A stretch of 64,000 bases of DNA from Huiozyma naganishii CBS 8797. Its lineage: Eukaryota; Ascomycota; Saccharomycetes; Saccharomycetales; Saccharomycetaceae. The stretch's first letter is position 1, and each line of letters begins with the position of its first letter. Shown piece by piece: positions 1 to 10,601 of this stretch. The stretch lies in the NCBI RefSeq assembly GCF_000348985.1, contig NC_035933.1, forward strand, positions 1 to 64,000. Direction: 5' to 3'. The notes beneath the pieces are model-generated. The model saw nothing but the letters and a program-made list of their open reading frames with translations. It made no database searches and had not been told where the DNA came from. The position numbers and the translations under genes were made by a program.

Positions 1-513
1 ATTACCTTTCTTGTTGTGTTGCGAGAGGGTTGTTGACTGCATATTAACTTTTACTTGTGCAGCACCGTCGTTACTAAATCTTACGGCGAAGATTTCAAAA
101 ATAAGAGACAGTTTTGGTGGCTGCCGAGTCCACTTCTCCCCTCAACTTCCAATCTGCTGCATCGACACTTATCACTGCTCAACATTCCAATCACAGCTGT
201 CTAGCTTCCAGTAAAGGCTCACCGAGTGTGGCAGGCAGCAGTTCTCCAACCGTCACGCGAGATCTAGTTCCGCTATCATGTCTCTTTTTGGCAAAATTCG
301 CAGAGCTTCCTAACCTAAAACTAAGCAACAGGGAAAATATAGTAAGGCCCCCTAAGCAACAGATGCATGCAACAAGAAGAAGCACTAACAGCGTTTCCAG
401 TATGTCATAGCCCCCTTGAGAGGGCAAAAAACGGGGTTGGCCCACAAACGGGCCAGGCAAGTCTCTCGAAATGGGGAACGAATCAATTCCACGGCCCCGA
501 GAAACACAACAAG

Positions 514-555
514 CAACATGCAACATGCAACATGCAGCATGCAGCATGCAGCATG
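514..555. repeat. 7-bp microsatellite, six units
   Basis: Three copies of CAACATG are followed directly by three copies of CAGCATG. The single A/G difference between the two halves suggests one unit mutated and was then amplified. It lies about 170 bp upstream of the adhesin-like relic. Confidence 0.85.
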
Positions 556-617
556 CAAGCTACGTGACAAACGGACAGACCCAAGCTAATGAGGTCTGAT
601 CCAGCTTCGCCAACTAT

Positions 618-625
618 TATATAAA
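618..625 (+). promoter_or_regulatory. TATA box of adhesin relic 1
   Basis: TATATAAA lies about 100 nt upstream of the ATG at 726, a normal distance for a yeast TATA-type promoter. Stress- or morphology-regulated cell-wall genes usually have TATA promoters. Activity is inferred, not shown. Confidence 0.5.
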
Positions 626-725
626 GGCCACAGATTCCAACTATTGGAATCCGCGTGTCACTTCCTTATTCTCTCTGTTCTTTCGCAGGACCTTCTCATC
701 ACAGAAAATAAAACACACAACCAAC

Positions 726-1881
726 ATGCACTACCACAGCACAGGGGAACTGCTTCTTTTATTTGCGTCGCTTCTGAAAATTGTCGCAGCACTTACCGTG
801 ACCGAGGACACGACCCTTACTGGCGACCAAACCTTTAGCGAGGCCGTAACCATCGAGGACGGCGCCACCTTAACACTGAAAGAAGGTTCTGTTTACAAGT
901 TTGAGAACGACCTGAGCGTTCATGGCGGTCTTGTCTTAGACAATCGCAATGTTGACGGCACTGTCTCTTTCAACAGGGAGAGTTCCCTAAACGTTACTGG
1001 GTCCTTCGAATTGGCCGTTTCAAACGATGTTGATATGTTCTTCACTAGCTTCTATAACTCCGGATCAATTTACGTCAAAGGTTCCGCAGTGGTTCAGCCC
1101 GCCGTCACTTTCGAAGGTTTGGAAGTTTTTATCAACGATGGTACTATCGACGCAGGGAGTCTTGACGAAGGACCTGCACATTCAGCTATTGCTTTTGGTG
1201 ACGCTTTTGACCCAAAAAAAACACCATTCATCAACAATGGGAAGGTGGTCGTAAGTGGGACAGAAAAATTCATCGAAGGCAACGTTGTTTACTTGCTTGC
1301 AGGGAACGCGGTAAGTTTTTATGCCCCCGTCGAGGGGACTGGAAGTGTGGAGGTGACCAACTCATATATTGGTCTAAATGCTGAAACAAAATGCCGGCGG
1401 CCCTGAAATCCAGTTGAAGGACTCAGCACTATACTTGCCCGCCAATTTCTCCACAAGCATCAGTGTTCGCGGACTCAAGGGTTCGATAGTCGCGTTTTCT
1501 CTGACGCCCACCAGTTTACTCCCAGATATGAAGACGACTTTACAAGATGGAAAGCTGTCAATTGGGTTCCCAGATGCCGTGGCTACTATTGCTGACATTG
1601 ACGGAACTATTGTTCCATGCGGAATAAAGCAGGACCTCTTCACTTTGCGGGCCACAGAAAGCATTTACAATACCAACCCAGGCATATCATTCACAGACTC
1701 TTTTCCCTCCATCCCAGACCCAGTCACCACAACGACCGTGGTGGGGGAGGGGCACACAGTGACGCAGACAACCTCTTACTACACCGAAGCTGCCGGAGGA
1801 ACATGCGAGATGAAAACCACTGTCTATCCAACTGCCAGCACTCTGTCAACGAGATACTCTGCTGCGCCCTCGGCTAATTAG
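726..1881 (+). pseudogene. Adhesin-like cell-wall protein, N-terminal ligand domain, frameshifted and truncated
   Basis: The ATG at 726 opens a signal peptide (hydrophobic core GELLLLFASLLKIVAA), then a beta-rich domain with many G, N, T and V residues. I read it as the N-terminal domain of the hyphally-regulated cell wall protein / Awp-type yeast adhesins. The frame ends at a TGA at 1404-1406, while the next frame continues from 1378 with the rest of the domain (for example ALYLPANFS) to a TAG at 1879-1881. The reading-frame change must lie in 1378-1403 and equals one extra base or two missing bases. The last ~50 codons enter a Thr-rich linker (VTTTTVV) and then stop. No Ser/Thr stalk or GPI signal follows in frame, so the gene is also truncated. 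Such proteins are normally GPI-anchored to the wall and mediate adhesion. The class call is moderate; the broken state is seen directly. Confidence 0.72.
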
Positions 1882-3573
1882 CACTCCCACTGACGACGCC
1901 TTTTACTAAATTGCTGGAGAGGACGGTCTGTGGGAGCATTACTCTTCAGCTCTGTTGACCTCGCTTTTCTACTTCTAACGTTTAACGTATTTGATCGTAT
2001 CTCTATACGGATATATACTTTTCTTTTAAAATGCAGTCCTCTGAAGACCAGCAGCGAGCACCAACTTTTACGTTTTGTGCTCTAGAGTTTATGAAATGTA
2101 CGTGCGTTTTAGATCGACACAATGACGACCCCTGGAACCACTGAGTTTTTCAAGCTCGACCCTGTATGAAGGGAATATTTGCAACCGCCGGTCGATAACC
2201 TACAGTGAGAGTTTCTAGGAAACATTTTAGAGAAGCGTTAGTGGAAGGGACAGCGTTTGAGAGACTTCTGGATCACAAGCAAAAGGTACGTCCGGGAGGA
2301 CAATCCTAAGCTTCAGCCCTGGGAACTGTACAGGATGGTAATTTTGGTGATTCGCAAACTGCGAAAACCCGTAGTTGACTTACCTGGAAGAGATTCTTTA
2401 CAGTTCAAGCACCTTGGTCGCCAGCAAAGAGAGTTATCGTGCAGCAAATTGATCCAAACCAGCAAGGTTGTGTTTAGTGATTGCGCACGTTCATAAATAC
2501 TGCCATACTTATAATACCCCCCACTTGAAAGTCAGCACTAAAAATATCTTGGCATGTGCAACATTTCTTTCAAGGAAGAGTGTAGATTTTGCCATAGGAA
2601 TGAGGAAAAAGCCAACAGTTTATTTTTTACTGCAACATTGCAAGCGGTGACAAGAATATCTAGACAATATCGTGTGTACGTCTCTGCATCTCTGCAACTT
2701 TCTGTTTGGTAAATAAAACACTATGTTTGGTACACGTTGACATAATTCACAAGTCTGGGCATTTTTCTATGGTATGCAAAATCCGCATGATTCTAGGATG
2801 ACACAGGCCCTTGAAAAACCTCATCTTTGAGTTATTTCTTCCTCCTGACCAAGACATGAAGGAATGTGGGTATGATACTCTTGTAGGAATTATCAACCTC
2901 GCCAGGATGAGAATAAGATATACAACTTATATATAACAGCTTTAGCTGATACTTTTCAAGAAGTCCGAGTCTTTACCGTGGAGAGTTAATTTAATTCTTT
3001 TACAAAACTAATTTCCCCTCTCAACCCGCGATATGAAGCATTTCCAAACTCGCAGCTTTTGTCCATACCCGCCAGTGCTTCGTCTTTTTTCTATGTTTAT
3101 TGTTTCACACCATTCCTAGACTTCGGGCCTGAATGGACATCGCAGCTTCTTTTCACCTTCAATTGCAGTATTCATTCAATTTTCAACAGTTTATGGAATT
3201 CTTCTGTTTTGTATCTGAGAGATCTGTTCACTTGATTTAAGTAAGCTTTATATATGTGATGAATTTCATTATCCCACAGTGTGTTACGACAATAATCATA
3301 CTTTCACATTCTTATCATAGTCATTTCTATATCCAGAAAAAGTTCTTGACACTGTAGCGTCTCTGTAAGAGCTAAAGTATGTAGAGACAACCAGACATAA
3401 TAACTTAACCCTACATGCAGTATTACGAATGATGCTGTTCTTACCTCGTTACCCAAGGTTATTGCCAAGAGGTATTCTATAATTTATCCCCACACTTCTT
3501 TCGCTGGTTAGACCTTGAGGTGAAATAAATGCCGTAGAAAGTTAGAGATATATAGAGAGGTGGCATACACTGT
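1882..3573. other. Gene-free gap between two convergent adhesin relics
   Basis: About 1.7 kb with only short, low-quality frames. A 17-nt string at 3363-3379 (CTGTAAGAGCTAAAGTA) recurs exactly at 19107-19123, inside or beside a dispersed repeat, so a repeat fragment may lie here. Nothing else is supported. Confidence 0.5.
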
Positions 3574-4958
3574 TCACACGGTACCCAGTAATAGAGCAGC
3601 AAACACAGCAGTCCAGGATAGACTAGGTCTGAGAACAGACCCGCTTCCATCGTAGACTGAAACACCCGCCGTAGTGGCAATCTTGGCTGAGACGCCCGAA
3701 CCGGCAGGCACAAGCTTGGGTGCTGATGGAATACCGTTCGATTCTCTGGTAGTCGCTGTTACAGATTTAATTGTAGAAGCGTAAATTTTAGCTGCTGGTT
3801 GGTTACTAGTTTCCATATTCTTACTCCCCTTTGGATGGGCCGACTGTTTCAAAGCATTGGCAACACCGCCCAAATGTTGACTATTGTAGGCTGGGCTATT
3901 TGCAGGCTTTGTCGCGTGGGTCCTACAGCCCTCTGTACATGTAGAAATAATGGTAGTCGTGTGTAACTCACCCTTCATATTTGCTGGGGTAGAACCGACA
4001 GGGAAGGTTGTGCGTGTGGTAACAATTTCACCATTGGTATCGCTGGTGGTGTAGTCGCACACAACCACAGTGGATGTCACTTTGGTGTACTCGAGGGTTG
4101 TGTACGTAGTCGTCTTAAACAGTGCGTCTGTTTGCGATCTGTCGAATGGTTTCCCTGTTTCCGTTTTTGATTTCTCAGTTGGAGTGATTCTTCCAGCTGA
4201 TGCAGAAACGGTACTGTTACTGTACCCCGATCTGTGTCCCAACTTAATGGAACTGGAGGTGAAAGAGGTATCACCTGACAAGGTCACAGGGTTAGACGAT
4301 CTAACAAACTCACCATTCGCGGAACTACGAGAAGAACCGGACACTGAAGGTGTACTTGAAACACCCCTGCTGGATGAGTGGCGTCTCGAAGAAGCAACAC
4401 TGGTACTACTCACCAACGAGGTGCGGAAAGAATGGGACACAGACAAGCTCACACTGGAGGAGAGATGGCTAGACGGATTCACACTAATAGAAGTCGAATA
4501 GGTCGTCGAGTATACAGTGCTCCCAAACCCACATGTTCCGTTCTCCTCGATTCTTGAGTAGGAGGTGACGTATTCTACAGCGAGTGTGCCGCCCGGTATT
4601 TCTGTAGTGGTTATCGGTTTCAGGAACGGGAGAAAAGGGACCTTTGAACGATAATGCGGGTATTATTCCGCTTTGATTTCCACTCATTAAGATAATACCT
4701 TCTCGTGACGAACAAGTAGTGATCATATAATCTAAATCAGTTATCGAAATGTTTCGGCCCTATATTTAACTCATCCGAAAAAGTGTAACTTCCGCTGGCC
4801 ATAATCAGAGTTGCCCCTTTCTAGATTGTAACGGGATATGTGAACTCAATATCCCCAGTTAAAGTTGTATCGTTGGTGATAACAAGTCCAGCTTGTGCCG
4901 CGATGAGATGAAACAGCGACAGCAGTACGAATACCGGTCTCGCAAAGCTTGAGGACAT
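3574..4958 (-). pseudogene. Second adhesin-like cell-wall protein, nonsense mutation and internal deletion
   Basis: The minus strand from the ATG at 4958 encodes a signal peptide (PVFVLLSLFHLIAAQA) and a start that parallels relic 1: TNDTTLTGD here against TEDTTLTGD there, then PVTI. The codon after PVTI is TAG (4823-4821) where relic 1 has GAG. Homology then fades through further stops. An open frame resumes near 4656 with KPITTTEIPGG and VTSYSRIEENGTCGF, matching the linker end of relic 1 (DPVTTTTVVGEG, TTSYYTEAAGGTC). It runs on through a long Ser/Thr-rich stalk to a GPI-type tail (SVYDGSGSVLRPSLSWTAVFAALLLGTV region, with a final hydrophobic stretch). Most of the ligand domain, present in relic 1, is missing here. 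A TATA box lies at 5023-5030. The GTG at 4482 has no support as a start. Confidence 0.72.
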
Positions 4959-5045
4959 AGTAGATATTTGCTTTGCTTACTATGACATTGAATTGGACAG
5001 GCTATGCCCTCAGACACCTGTGCTTATATAACGCCAAACACTGAG

Positions 5046-5226
5046 GTTACCAAGCTGTGGGGTTACCACTCCCCATCATGAGTTGAAAGAAAGGGAGGCA
5101 ATTCAGCGAAAAAGTCTGGTGTTTGTGAAAACAGAGAGTTACCAAGCTTCCCGTTTGTATCCGGGGATGCAATAGTCTAAGATCCAGGGAACTGTTTATC
5201 TTACCAGCTCCAAAACATACCAAGCT
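5046..5226. repeat. Three spaced copies of TACCAAGCT
   Basis: GTTACCAAGCT occurs at 5046-5056 and 5138-5148, and ATACCAAGCT at about 5217-5226. Weaker relatives (GTTACCACT, CTTACCAGCT) lie between them. Their position upstream of adhesin relic 2 suggests a repeated protein-binding site, but no factor is known to me for this string. Confidence 0.55.
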
Positions 5227-5296
5227 GCTGGTTCGTTACAGAAAAATCGTACGGCGTTTTGTGAGATTTTCCGTTTTTGAGTGACGCGGAGAATGC

Positions 5297-5324
5297 GCAT
5301 TTTTTGCCTGCAGGCAAAAAATGC
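5297..5324. repeat. 28-bp perfect palindrome
   Basis: The 14-base half GCATTTTTTGCCTG is followed at once by its exact reverse complement, with no spacer; the centre is CTGCAG. It lies about 340 bp upstream of the adhesin relic 2 start. It could be a dimeric regulator site or a cruciform-prone repeat. Confidence 0.9.
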
Positions 5325-6109
5325 TGCCGTAATACAAATCAAACAATAGAACATTTTTGCGTCGGTAACTCAGCTTCATGTCCCAGAAGGGAAGTACAGT
5401 TTGACAGGGTATGGCCCTTTCGGGTCATGAGGTGGTGGTACGTGTTATGAGTTCCCGTTTCGTTTCGATTCCCGGGTGTTTGAACCTTTGGGCTGGTTGA
5501 CCAGCATACTATGACGAACTGATTTTACTGTGATTGTTTCCATCTTGAGCCCAGCTGGTCCGCGTCTATTGAAAGCACACTATAGATGCACCGGAACTTA
5601 ACGCTTGTCGATAAGATAATACTTCGTTTCTCTTAGAAGCATATAAACCTTTTCATTTTCATTAACTCCATCTGGGATTCTGGAGCATTTGCTGGTGATC
5701 AAAAACATGCTGCTAACGGATTACACTGACAGAAAATTAGCACTCTTTGTGACGAGGAAAACATGACAGCTGCAGGAGATCCTGACGCAGGCTTGGCGCA
5801 CAATGCACGAGTATGAGGGATATTCACAGCCCAGTCAGCACCGACAAATCAAGATCGTTTAATCTGGCATTGATCCTGCTGGAGAGTTCATTCTTTTAAA
5901 AAAATAATCCATTGACAATATATATCAACATTGTTCCCTTGGTTGGGATTTCATGACAAGTGCGTCGGGACTCTGGAAGCGATTACTTGCAGTGTAAATT
6001 ATTTTGCCAGTGCTTGTTTTTATTTATCAGTTGGTTGGTTTTGCTAACAAAACAGTAGGTATGACTGCTGCCAGAAACTGTTCGCAAATATGAAGTATAC
6101 ATTAAGTCT

Positions 6110-6292
6110 ATGCGTCCGCTTTTGAAGCTATCTGTTGTGTTAGTAATATCAACATCACTCGCAACAGATATGCCCGTTGGTTATAACCAGCAAGTTGTCC
6201 AAACTGGTAGCTGGTGTGGGGACCTGGGTGAATTCAACGGGGGGTATTTGCAACCTCAGTTCTATCAAAAGTGCACGTGGAGTGTTCTCTAA
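6110..6292 (+). other. Possible short secreted-protein relic, 60 codons
   Basis: The frame opens with a hydrophobic leader (LLKLSVVLVISTSLA) that could be a signal peptide, then about 40 residues including GSWCGDLGEFNGG, and stops. An overlapping frame stays open further right, so it may be the 5' end of a decayed secreted-protein gene. I do not recognise a family, and chance is possible. Confidence 0.2.
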
Positions 6293-6712
6293 AAACTCTA
6301 CTTACAGTAACGGTTTGTACGAAGGTTATCATATTCTAATCCCATGCTTTAGTACTGTACACACAAAAAAGGCGCCAGTAAATTTAGAGTGAGTAGCCAC
6401 AGACATTTCCAGCTGTGCATTGAGCACAAACAAGTAGCTCTAAAATAAGTGGTAAACAACATTATGTCGTGCTAGTTGAATGAAAAGGTTTGGTCCGATC
6501 CTTTTCAAAATTTTCTATTATTTTAATTAGATCGCATGGAATTTCTCTCTTGACATGCAATGATCTTTTTCGAAACATCCGTCCTTATAATCCCGACCGG
6601 AACACCTTTCGTCAGCTATTTTCTTTCGCCATCTGGATTCCCATGGCAGATGATTATTTCTAAGTGCAACGAAAGACAGGATGTCCCAACAGTTTCTGTC
6701 GTCCAATTTTCT

Positions 6713-6937
6713 TTATCGAGAAACGTCTTTCAAAACTTTCGAAACATCCCGACTTGCACCGATACAAATGGTTATACAAATAATCACAAGCACGCAGAAA
6801 AATAAGAGCCCTTTTAGAACATCTACCTCAAATCTTTGTCTTCTTTGGTCCTCTTCGATGAATAAACTATCAAAATTTCGTTCATATTCTATTTCAAGCC
6901 TGTTAATTAATCGGTTTATAGAATTGATTTTTTTCAT
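6713..6937 (-). CDS. Hypothetical small membrane protein, 74 aa
   Basis: A charged N-terminal half (many E, R, K) is followed by one strong membrane segment (about residues 47-62, LLFFCVLVIICITICIGA) and a short polar tail. An in-frame TAG lies not far upstream of the ATG, so this is the whole frame. The topology resembles that of the relic at 7292-7658: a charged or coiled region, one membrane segment, and a tail of about 20 residues. This may mean a shared origin. No family is recognised. It sits in a decayed, A+T-rich stretch, so it may be non-functional. Confidence 0.3.
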   Translation of the reverse strand: MKKINSINRLINRLEIEYERNFDSLFIEEDQRRQRFEVDVLKGLLFFCVLVIICITICIGASRDVSKVLKDVSR

Positions 6938-7291
6938 TTTTTTCTTGTTCGAGGATAATTGTAAATTGGACTAGTGCATTGGCATCACCTTTCAATTTTT
7001 GTATTGCAGATCGGTAAAGAAAAGCATCTGAACCAAGATTATCTGTTGAAGTAAGCTCTAAGTTACTTTCTGGCATGTTTTAGCCTGTATATATGCTTGA
7101 GCTAAACCCACTTTAAGTTTGAGAAGTCCTTGTGCAGAAAGATTGGTAAACGTAACTCTTATAAGAACCTTTTTTTATTTTCGAATGAAAGGGAAAAAAA
7201 CTTGCTCAAAAAAAGGTTGGAATTACCACATTTTAAGCTTTAATTCACCAATAAAGGAACAGAGACCGTCTAAAACCATTGAGGAGTGTCT

Positions 7292-7658
7292 ATGTCTTCT
7301 GAATTGATAAGATCTGGCATCAATGAGTTTGATATAAAAATTTGATGAACTGCAAAGGATTAGACAACAAATCCGATCCACACTAGTTTCAGAAGACTTT
7401 AGCGTATCTCAAAAGCACGATGAAATTTGTAAGCTCAACAAGGAGCTTAAAAAGGTCAAATCAGCCATCTGTGTTCATGTAAGTATGTCAAGACAAAGAA
7501 ATACAATGGTTACGATGCGCAACATTATAATTACGCTGGGTGTAGCTTGTGCCTTTGTTATAGTATTGATGGTAATTGAGGTTTGCTGTGTTGAGACCAT
7601 TCCCGATAAGATTCGCGACTGTCTGATGAACAGCGTCAACGTTTCCAAAACTATTTAA
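7292..7658 (+). pseudogene. Frameshifted small membrane-protein gene
   Basis: The ATG at 7292 starts MSSELIRSGINEFDIK and reaches a TGA at 7343. The adjacent frame, open from 7338 to a TAA at 7656-7658, continues smoothly with FDELQRIRQQIR. The change sits at a run of five A (7336-7340), where four A would keep one frame of about 121 codons. The joined product would have a charged, coiled-coil-like N-terminal half (heptad-like HDEICKLNKELKKVK), one membrane segment (about residues 73-92, IIITLGVACAFVIVLMVIEV) and a 22-residue tail. I do not recognise the family. A 106-codon open run with an obvious membrane helix is unlikely in pure noise. Confidence 0.42.
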
Positions 7659-8542
7659 GAGCTTAGAAGTGGTGACAGCTTTACTAATTGACGTGCGATC
7701 ACTTACATCGGGGAGAACCAAAAAATATTCTCCATAAATTTATGACTATCCCTTATTCAAATATAGGTTTAACCTCCTGGGATGTTTATCAGAATTTATC
7801 TAAGTTCATCTATAACATTCCAGTGGTGAGCTCAGTGAAGGGTTAGTTAAACACCTTTGGGATACACTAGTTTTTTTTACGTACATTTCTTTCTAATAAA
7901 TGGGATTTGTAGATGTATCGAATGGAACCGGCAGCGCACTCTACAGAATTATCGACATAGGAGGGCAAAAGTTTTACGGCCGACAGTCTAATGCGGTTTT
8001 TGTTTTACATTTTAATTGAACTTGGTTTGCAAAGGTTCAACTTCACAAAATAATAAAAGTTAAGATTCTGGTCCCTAGAGTGCGCTTCTAAATTTCCCAG
8101 CAGTTTAAGCCCTGATAAACTGAAGCTAAAAACTCCAAAGCCAAAGCCTCTTTGAATATTGACCAGGTGAGATAGTGAGGGAACAAGTAACACTAGAAAC
8201 AGATAACGAGGCATACATTAATCATACGAAGATCTAGCTTACAGATAAACTAGCGTATATAGCATATTCGGAAAATACCATACAGACTTGACTAGTTTTA
8301 CCTAGTCTACATCATTCAACCTTGACATACCCTCATACTTTAAGAACGAACATAGAGAAGGCACAAAATACGCAGTTGTTACAAGAAATTTGGTTAATAC
8401 TGTGCGTCCTCATCTTTGAACCGGAGAATTTTCCGTAGAGATCTTAACGATTCATGATGCGGTATTGTTTATTATAATGCAGATATACAGTTTTTACGTA
8501 AAAGGAATATGAAGAAGTTTAAAGAGAGAAGCCCATTGATGT
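7659..8542. other. Gene-free gap before the permease
   Basis: No gene supported. A 69-codon minus-strand frame at 8005-8214 begins with a hydrophobic leader (MPRYLFLVLLVPSLSHLV) and could be a short relic of a secreted protein, but nothing else supports it. The AT-rich stretch near 8520 downstream of the permease stop would serve as its 3' region. Confidence 0.4.
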
Positions 8543-10258
8543 TCAGAAAAAATAGTCACTCATGTACTGTCTCCATTTAGGCCAGCCCTTCAAATTATCC
8601 AACCTTTCGTTCAACTCGTTGACTTTTTTACTTGGGATATACTTATCTGTGACAAAATCCATATCTTCGTACTTGATAAACTTGTCCCTCTTGTACAGCC
8701 ACCAAATCAAGTAGCAAGCTGGGAACACGAACAGTTCCAAGTAAACAGAAAAGAAATTCGAAGTGCTCCATGGGTCGAAAGCAGACCATCCTTGAATTAA
8801 GATAACAAACGATACGAAAACCACCAAAAAGTAAGGTCCCCATGGGTACGTCCAGTTTTTGAACTTCAACTCGTGCGTTTTCCCCTGAAGCTCGAGTCCC
8901 CTTCTGAATCTGATGGATGTGATGGCGATGCACAGCCACGCAATCTGGTTGGAGACACCAACAATATTCTGCAGCCAAATCCAAACCGTCCCTGCGCCAA
9001 TAAAGCTGGCTCCAAAGCACAACCCACCTACCGCCCAAGTGATTGCCACTGCAACGTAAGGGGCCTTGTATCTATTCGTCTTCGTTACCCACTTGGGCAA
9101 GTATCCGTCGAGACTCATGTTGTACATGACACGTGAACCAGCAAACAGTGCGTGGTTGCACGCACTGATGACACTAGTCATGATCACAGCGTTCATAAAG
9201 GACCCTGCGCCCTTTGAACCTGCCATTTGGAAGACGATCGTAAAGGGTGAAGTCATGACGGATTTGGTCGCTAGGCCTGGGTAGTCGTAGGGCACATTCA
9301 TGGCGATGAAGAATGCGGAGAAGACGTAGAAGATTAGGATTCTCCAGAAGACCGTTTTGATCACTTTTGGGGTGTTCCTCACTGGGTTTGTCGCTTCACC
9401 GTTCGTCAAAGTGATGGACTCTGTCCCACCGTAGGCAAACGACGCACTGACAAACAAGGATGCGAACCCCTTAAAGCCATTCACGAACGGTGCGTCTCCG
9501 TGGTTCCAATTGTGGAATCCGATGTACTTGTGTTCAGGGTTGTGCCCAACGTTGACGACGATGGACAAGATGAAGAAGATGATGATGGCGATCACTTTCA
9601 GAAGGGCCAACCAATACTCTGCCTCCCCGTACAGTCTCACCGAAATGACATTCAACAGGAGGACAAACACCCAGAAGAGTAGGGACGCTGCCCAGTAGGG
9701 GAAATGGTGGTCCTTTGTCTTCCAGTAGTCAAGGACCAATTGCAGCGCGGTCAGGTCCGAAGCGACGGACACTGCGTCGTTGAACCAGTAGTTCCACATC
9801 AGGGCGCACGCAAACGACTCGGATCCGAACTTCTTTGCGTACGAGCAGAAGGACCCACTGATGGGCATGTACGTAGACATCTCCCCGAGACACATCATGG
9901 TCAAGTACACGACACCACCGAAGATACTGTAATTCATGAACAGCGACGCTGGCCCACCGACGTGCAGAGACTTCGACGTCGACAGGTACAACCCGGTACC
10001 AATGACACCGGCAATGGAGATCATGTTGATGTGTCTGGGCGAGAGATCCCTCTTCAAGTCCTCTCTGATATTGGACTCCGGGTCGAAACTGGCCGACTCG
10101 ATGCTCTCGAGCGAGTGCACGCCCTCAAGCACAGAGTGCGTCGAGTAAACGGCCTTGACTTTACTATTATCATTATTGCTGCTGCTGCTGCGACTGCTGT
10201 TGCTGCTCTTGTCGTGCAGCGACACTTGCGTGCTTACAATAGCATCCTCAGACGGCAT
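8543..10258 (-). CDS. Amino-acid permease of the yeast AAT/APC family
   Basis: A 571-residue plasma-membrane transporter with about 12 membrane segments. The cytosolic N-terminus (~75 residues) is rich in Ser and Asn. The family signature begins at SPRHINMISIAGVIGTGLY, with the glycine-rich TM1 motif typical of proton-coupled yeast amino-acid permeases. FASLFVSASFAYGGTESITLTNGEA is the conserved TM6/loop region, and ISACNHALFAGSRVMYN the TM8 region. Residues in TM3 (WNYWFNDAVSVASDLTALQLV) look closest to basic amino-acid or related permeases, but I cannot assign an ortholog or substrate. Length is typical of the family. It lies at the edge of the decayed left end, where permease genes often sit in yeasts. 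Confidence 0.9.
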   Translation of the reverse strand: MPSEDAIVSTQVSLHDKSSNSSRSSSSNNDNSKVKAVYSTHSVLEGVHSLESIESASFDPESNIREDLKRDLSPRHINMISIAGVIGTGLYLSTSKSLHVGGPASLFMNYSIFGGVVYLTMMCLGEMSTYMPISGSFCSYAKKFGSESFACALMWNYWFNDAVSVASDLTALQLVLDYWKTKDHHFPYWAASLLFWVFVLLLNVISVRLYGEAEYWLALLKVIAIIIFFILSIVVNVGHNPEHKYIGFHNWNHGDAPFVNGFKGFASLFVSASFAYGGTESITLTNGEATNPVRNTPKVIKTVFWRILIFYVFSAFFIAMNVPYDYPGLATKSVMTSPFTIVFQMAGSKGAGSFMNAVIMTSVISACNHALFAGSRVMYNMSLDGYLPKWVTKTNRYKAPYVAVAITWAVGGLCFGASFIGAGTVWIWLQNIVGVSNQIAWLCIAITSIRFRRGLELQGKTHELKFKNWTYPWGPYFLVVFVSFVILIQGWSAFDPWSTSNFFSVYLELFVFPACYLIWWLYKRDKFIKYEDMDFVTDKYIPSKKVNELNERLDNLKGWPKWRQYMSDYFF

Positions 10259-10302
10259 TGACCTCTTTGGTAACTGTTGTCATGAACGGAACCGAGCTAA
10301 AA

Positions 10303-10317
10303 CAGACACACACACAT

Positions 10318-10349
<32 letters not shown>

Positions 10350-10351
10350 GT
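10303..10351. repeat. (CA)n/(TA)n microsatellite
   Basis: An AC-rich tract passes into about eleven TA units. It lies about 45 bp upstream of the permease ATG, within its promoter and 5' leader. Confidence 0.9.
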
Positions 10352-10601
10352 GCAGACCTGTCACAGTTCCCGTCGCCATGCACTCTTACTCATCCAGAGG
10401 CGTCCCCACGGTTCGCCGTCTTCCACAGTCTTTGAACGTTGCAGAGGGTCCCCCGCCAAACTGTGGTGTAAAGACGGCCACAAAAGGCAAAACGTACGTG
10501 CAAAAAGTAGTCACAAAAGACGTCGCCGCACAGCATCGCAGTTGATGATGGTGATACAGCTGACAGCTGTGGTAGCAGTAGCAGTGGCCGGTGTTGCTCG
10601 C

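Larger units (their letters stand above)
1..725. other. Intergenic region upstream of adhesin relic 1
   Basis: No convincing gene. The short frames here are unsupported. The region ends in what looks like a promoter for the adhesin relic: a TATATAAA box at 618-625, about 100 nt before the ATG at 726. A 7-bp tandem repeat lies at 514-555. Confidence 0.5.
4959..6109. other. Intergenic region with palindrome and repeated TACCAAGCT motif
   Basis: No gene recognised. The stretch holds the promoter side of adhesin relic 2, including TATATAAG on the minus strand (5023-5030), three copies of a TACCAAGCT motif, and a 28-bp perfect palindrome. Both repeats are listed separately. Confidence 0.5.

Noticed and set aside
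191..547. 118-codon minus-strand frame with a hydrophobic stretch near the left edge
   Set aside because: Its start comes from the 7-bp microsatellite, there is no other ATG, and no family match.
4070..4501. 143-codon plus-strand frame
   Set aside because: Antisense of the Ser/Thr-rich adhesin stalk; low-complexity complement gives a long acidic frame.
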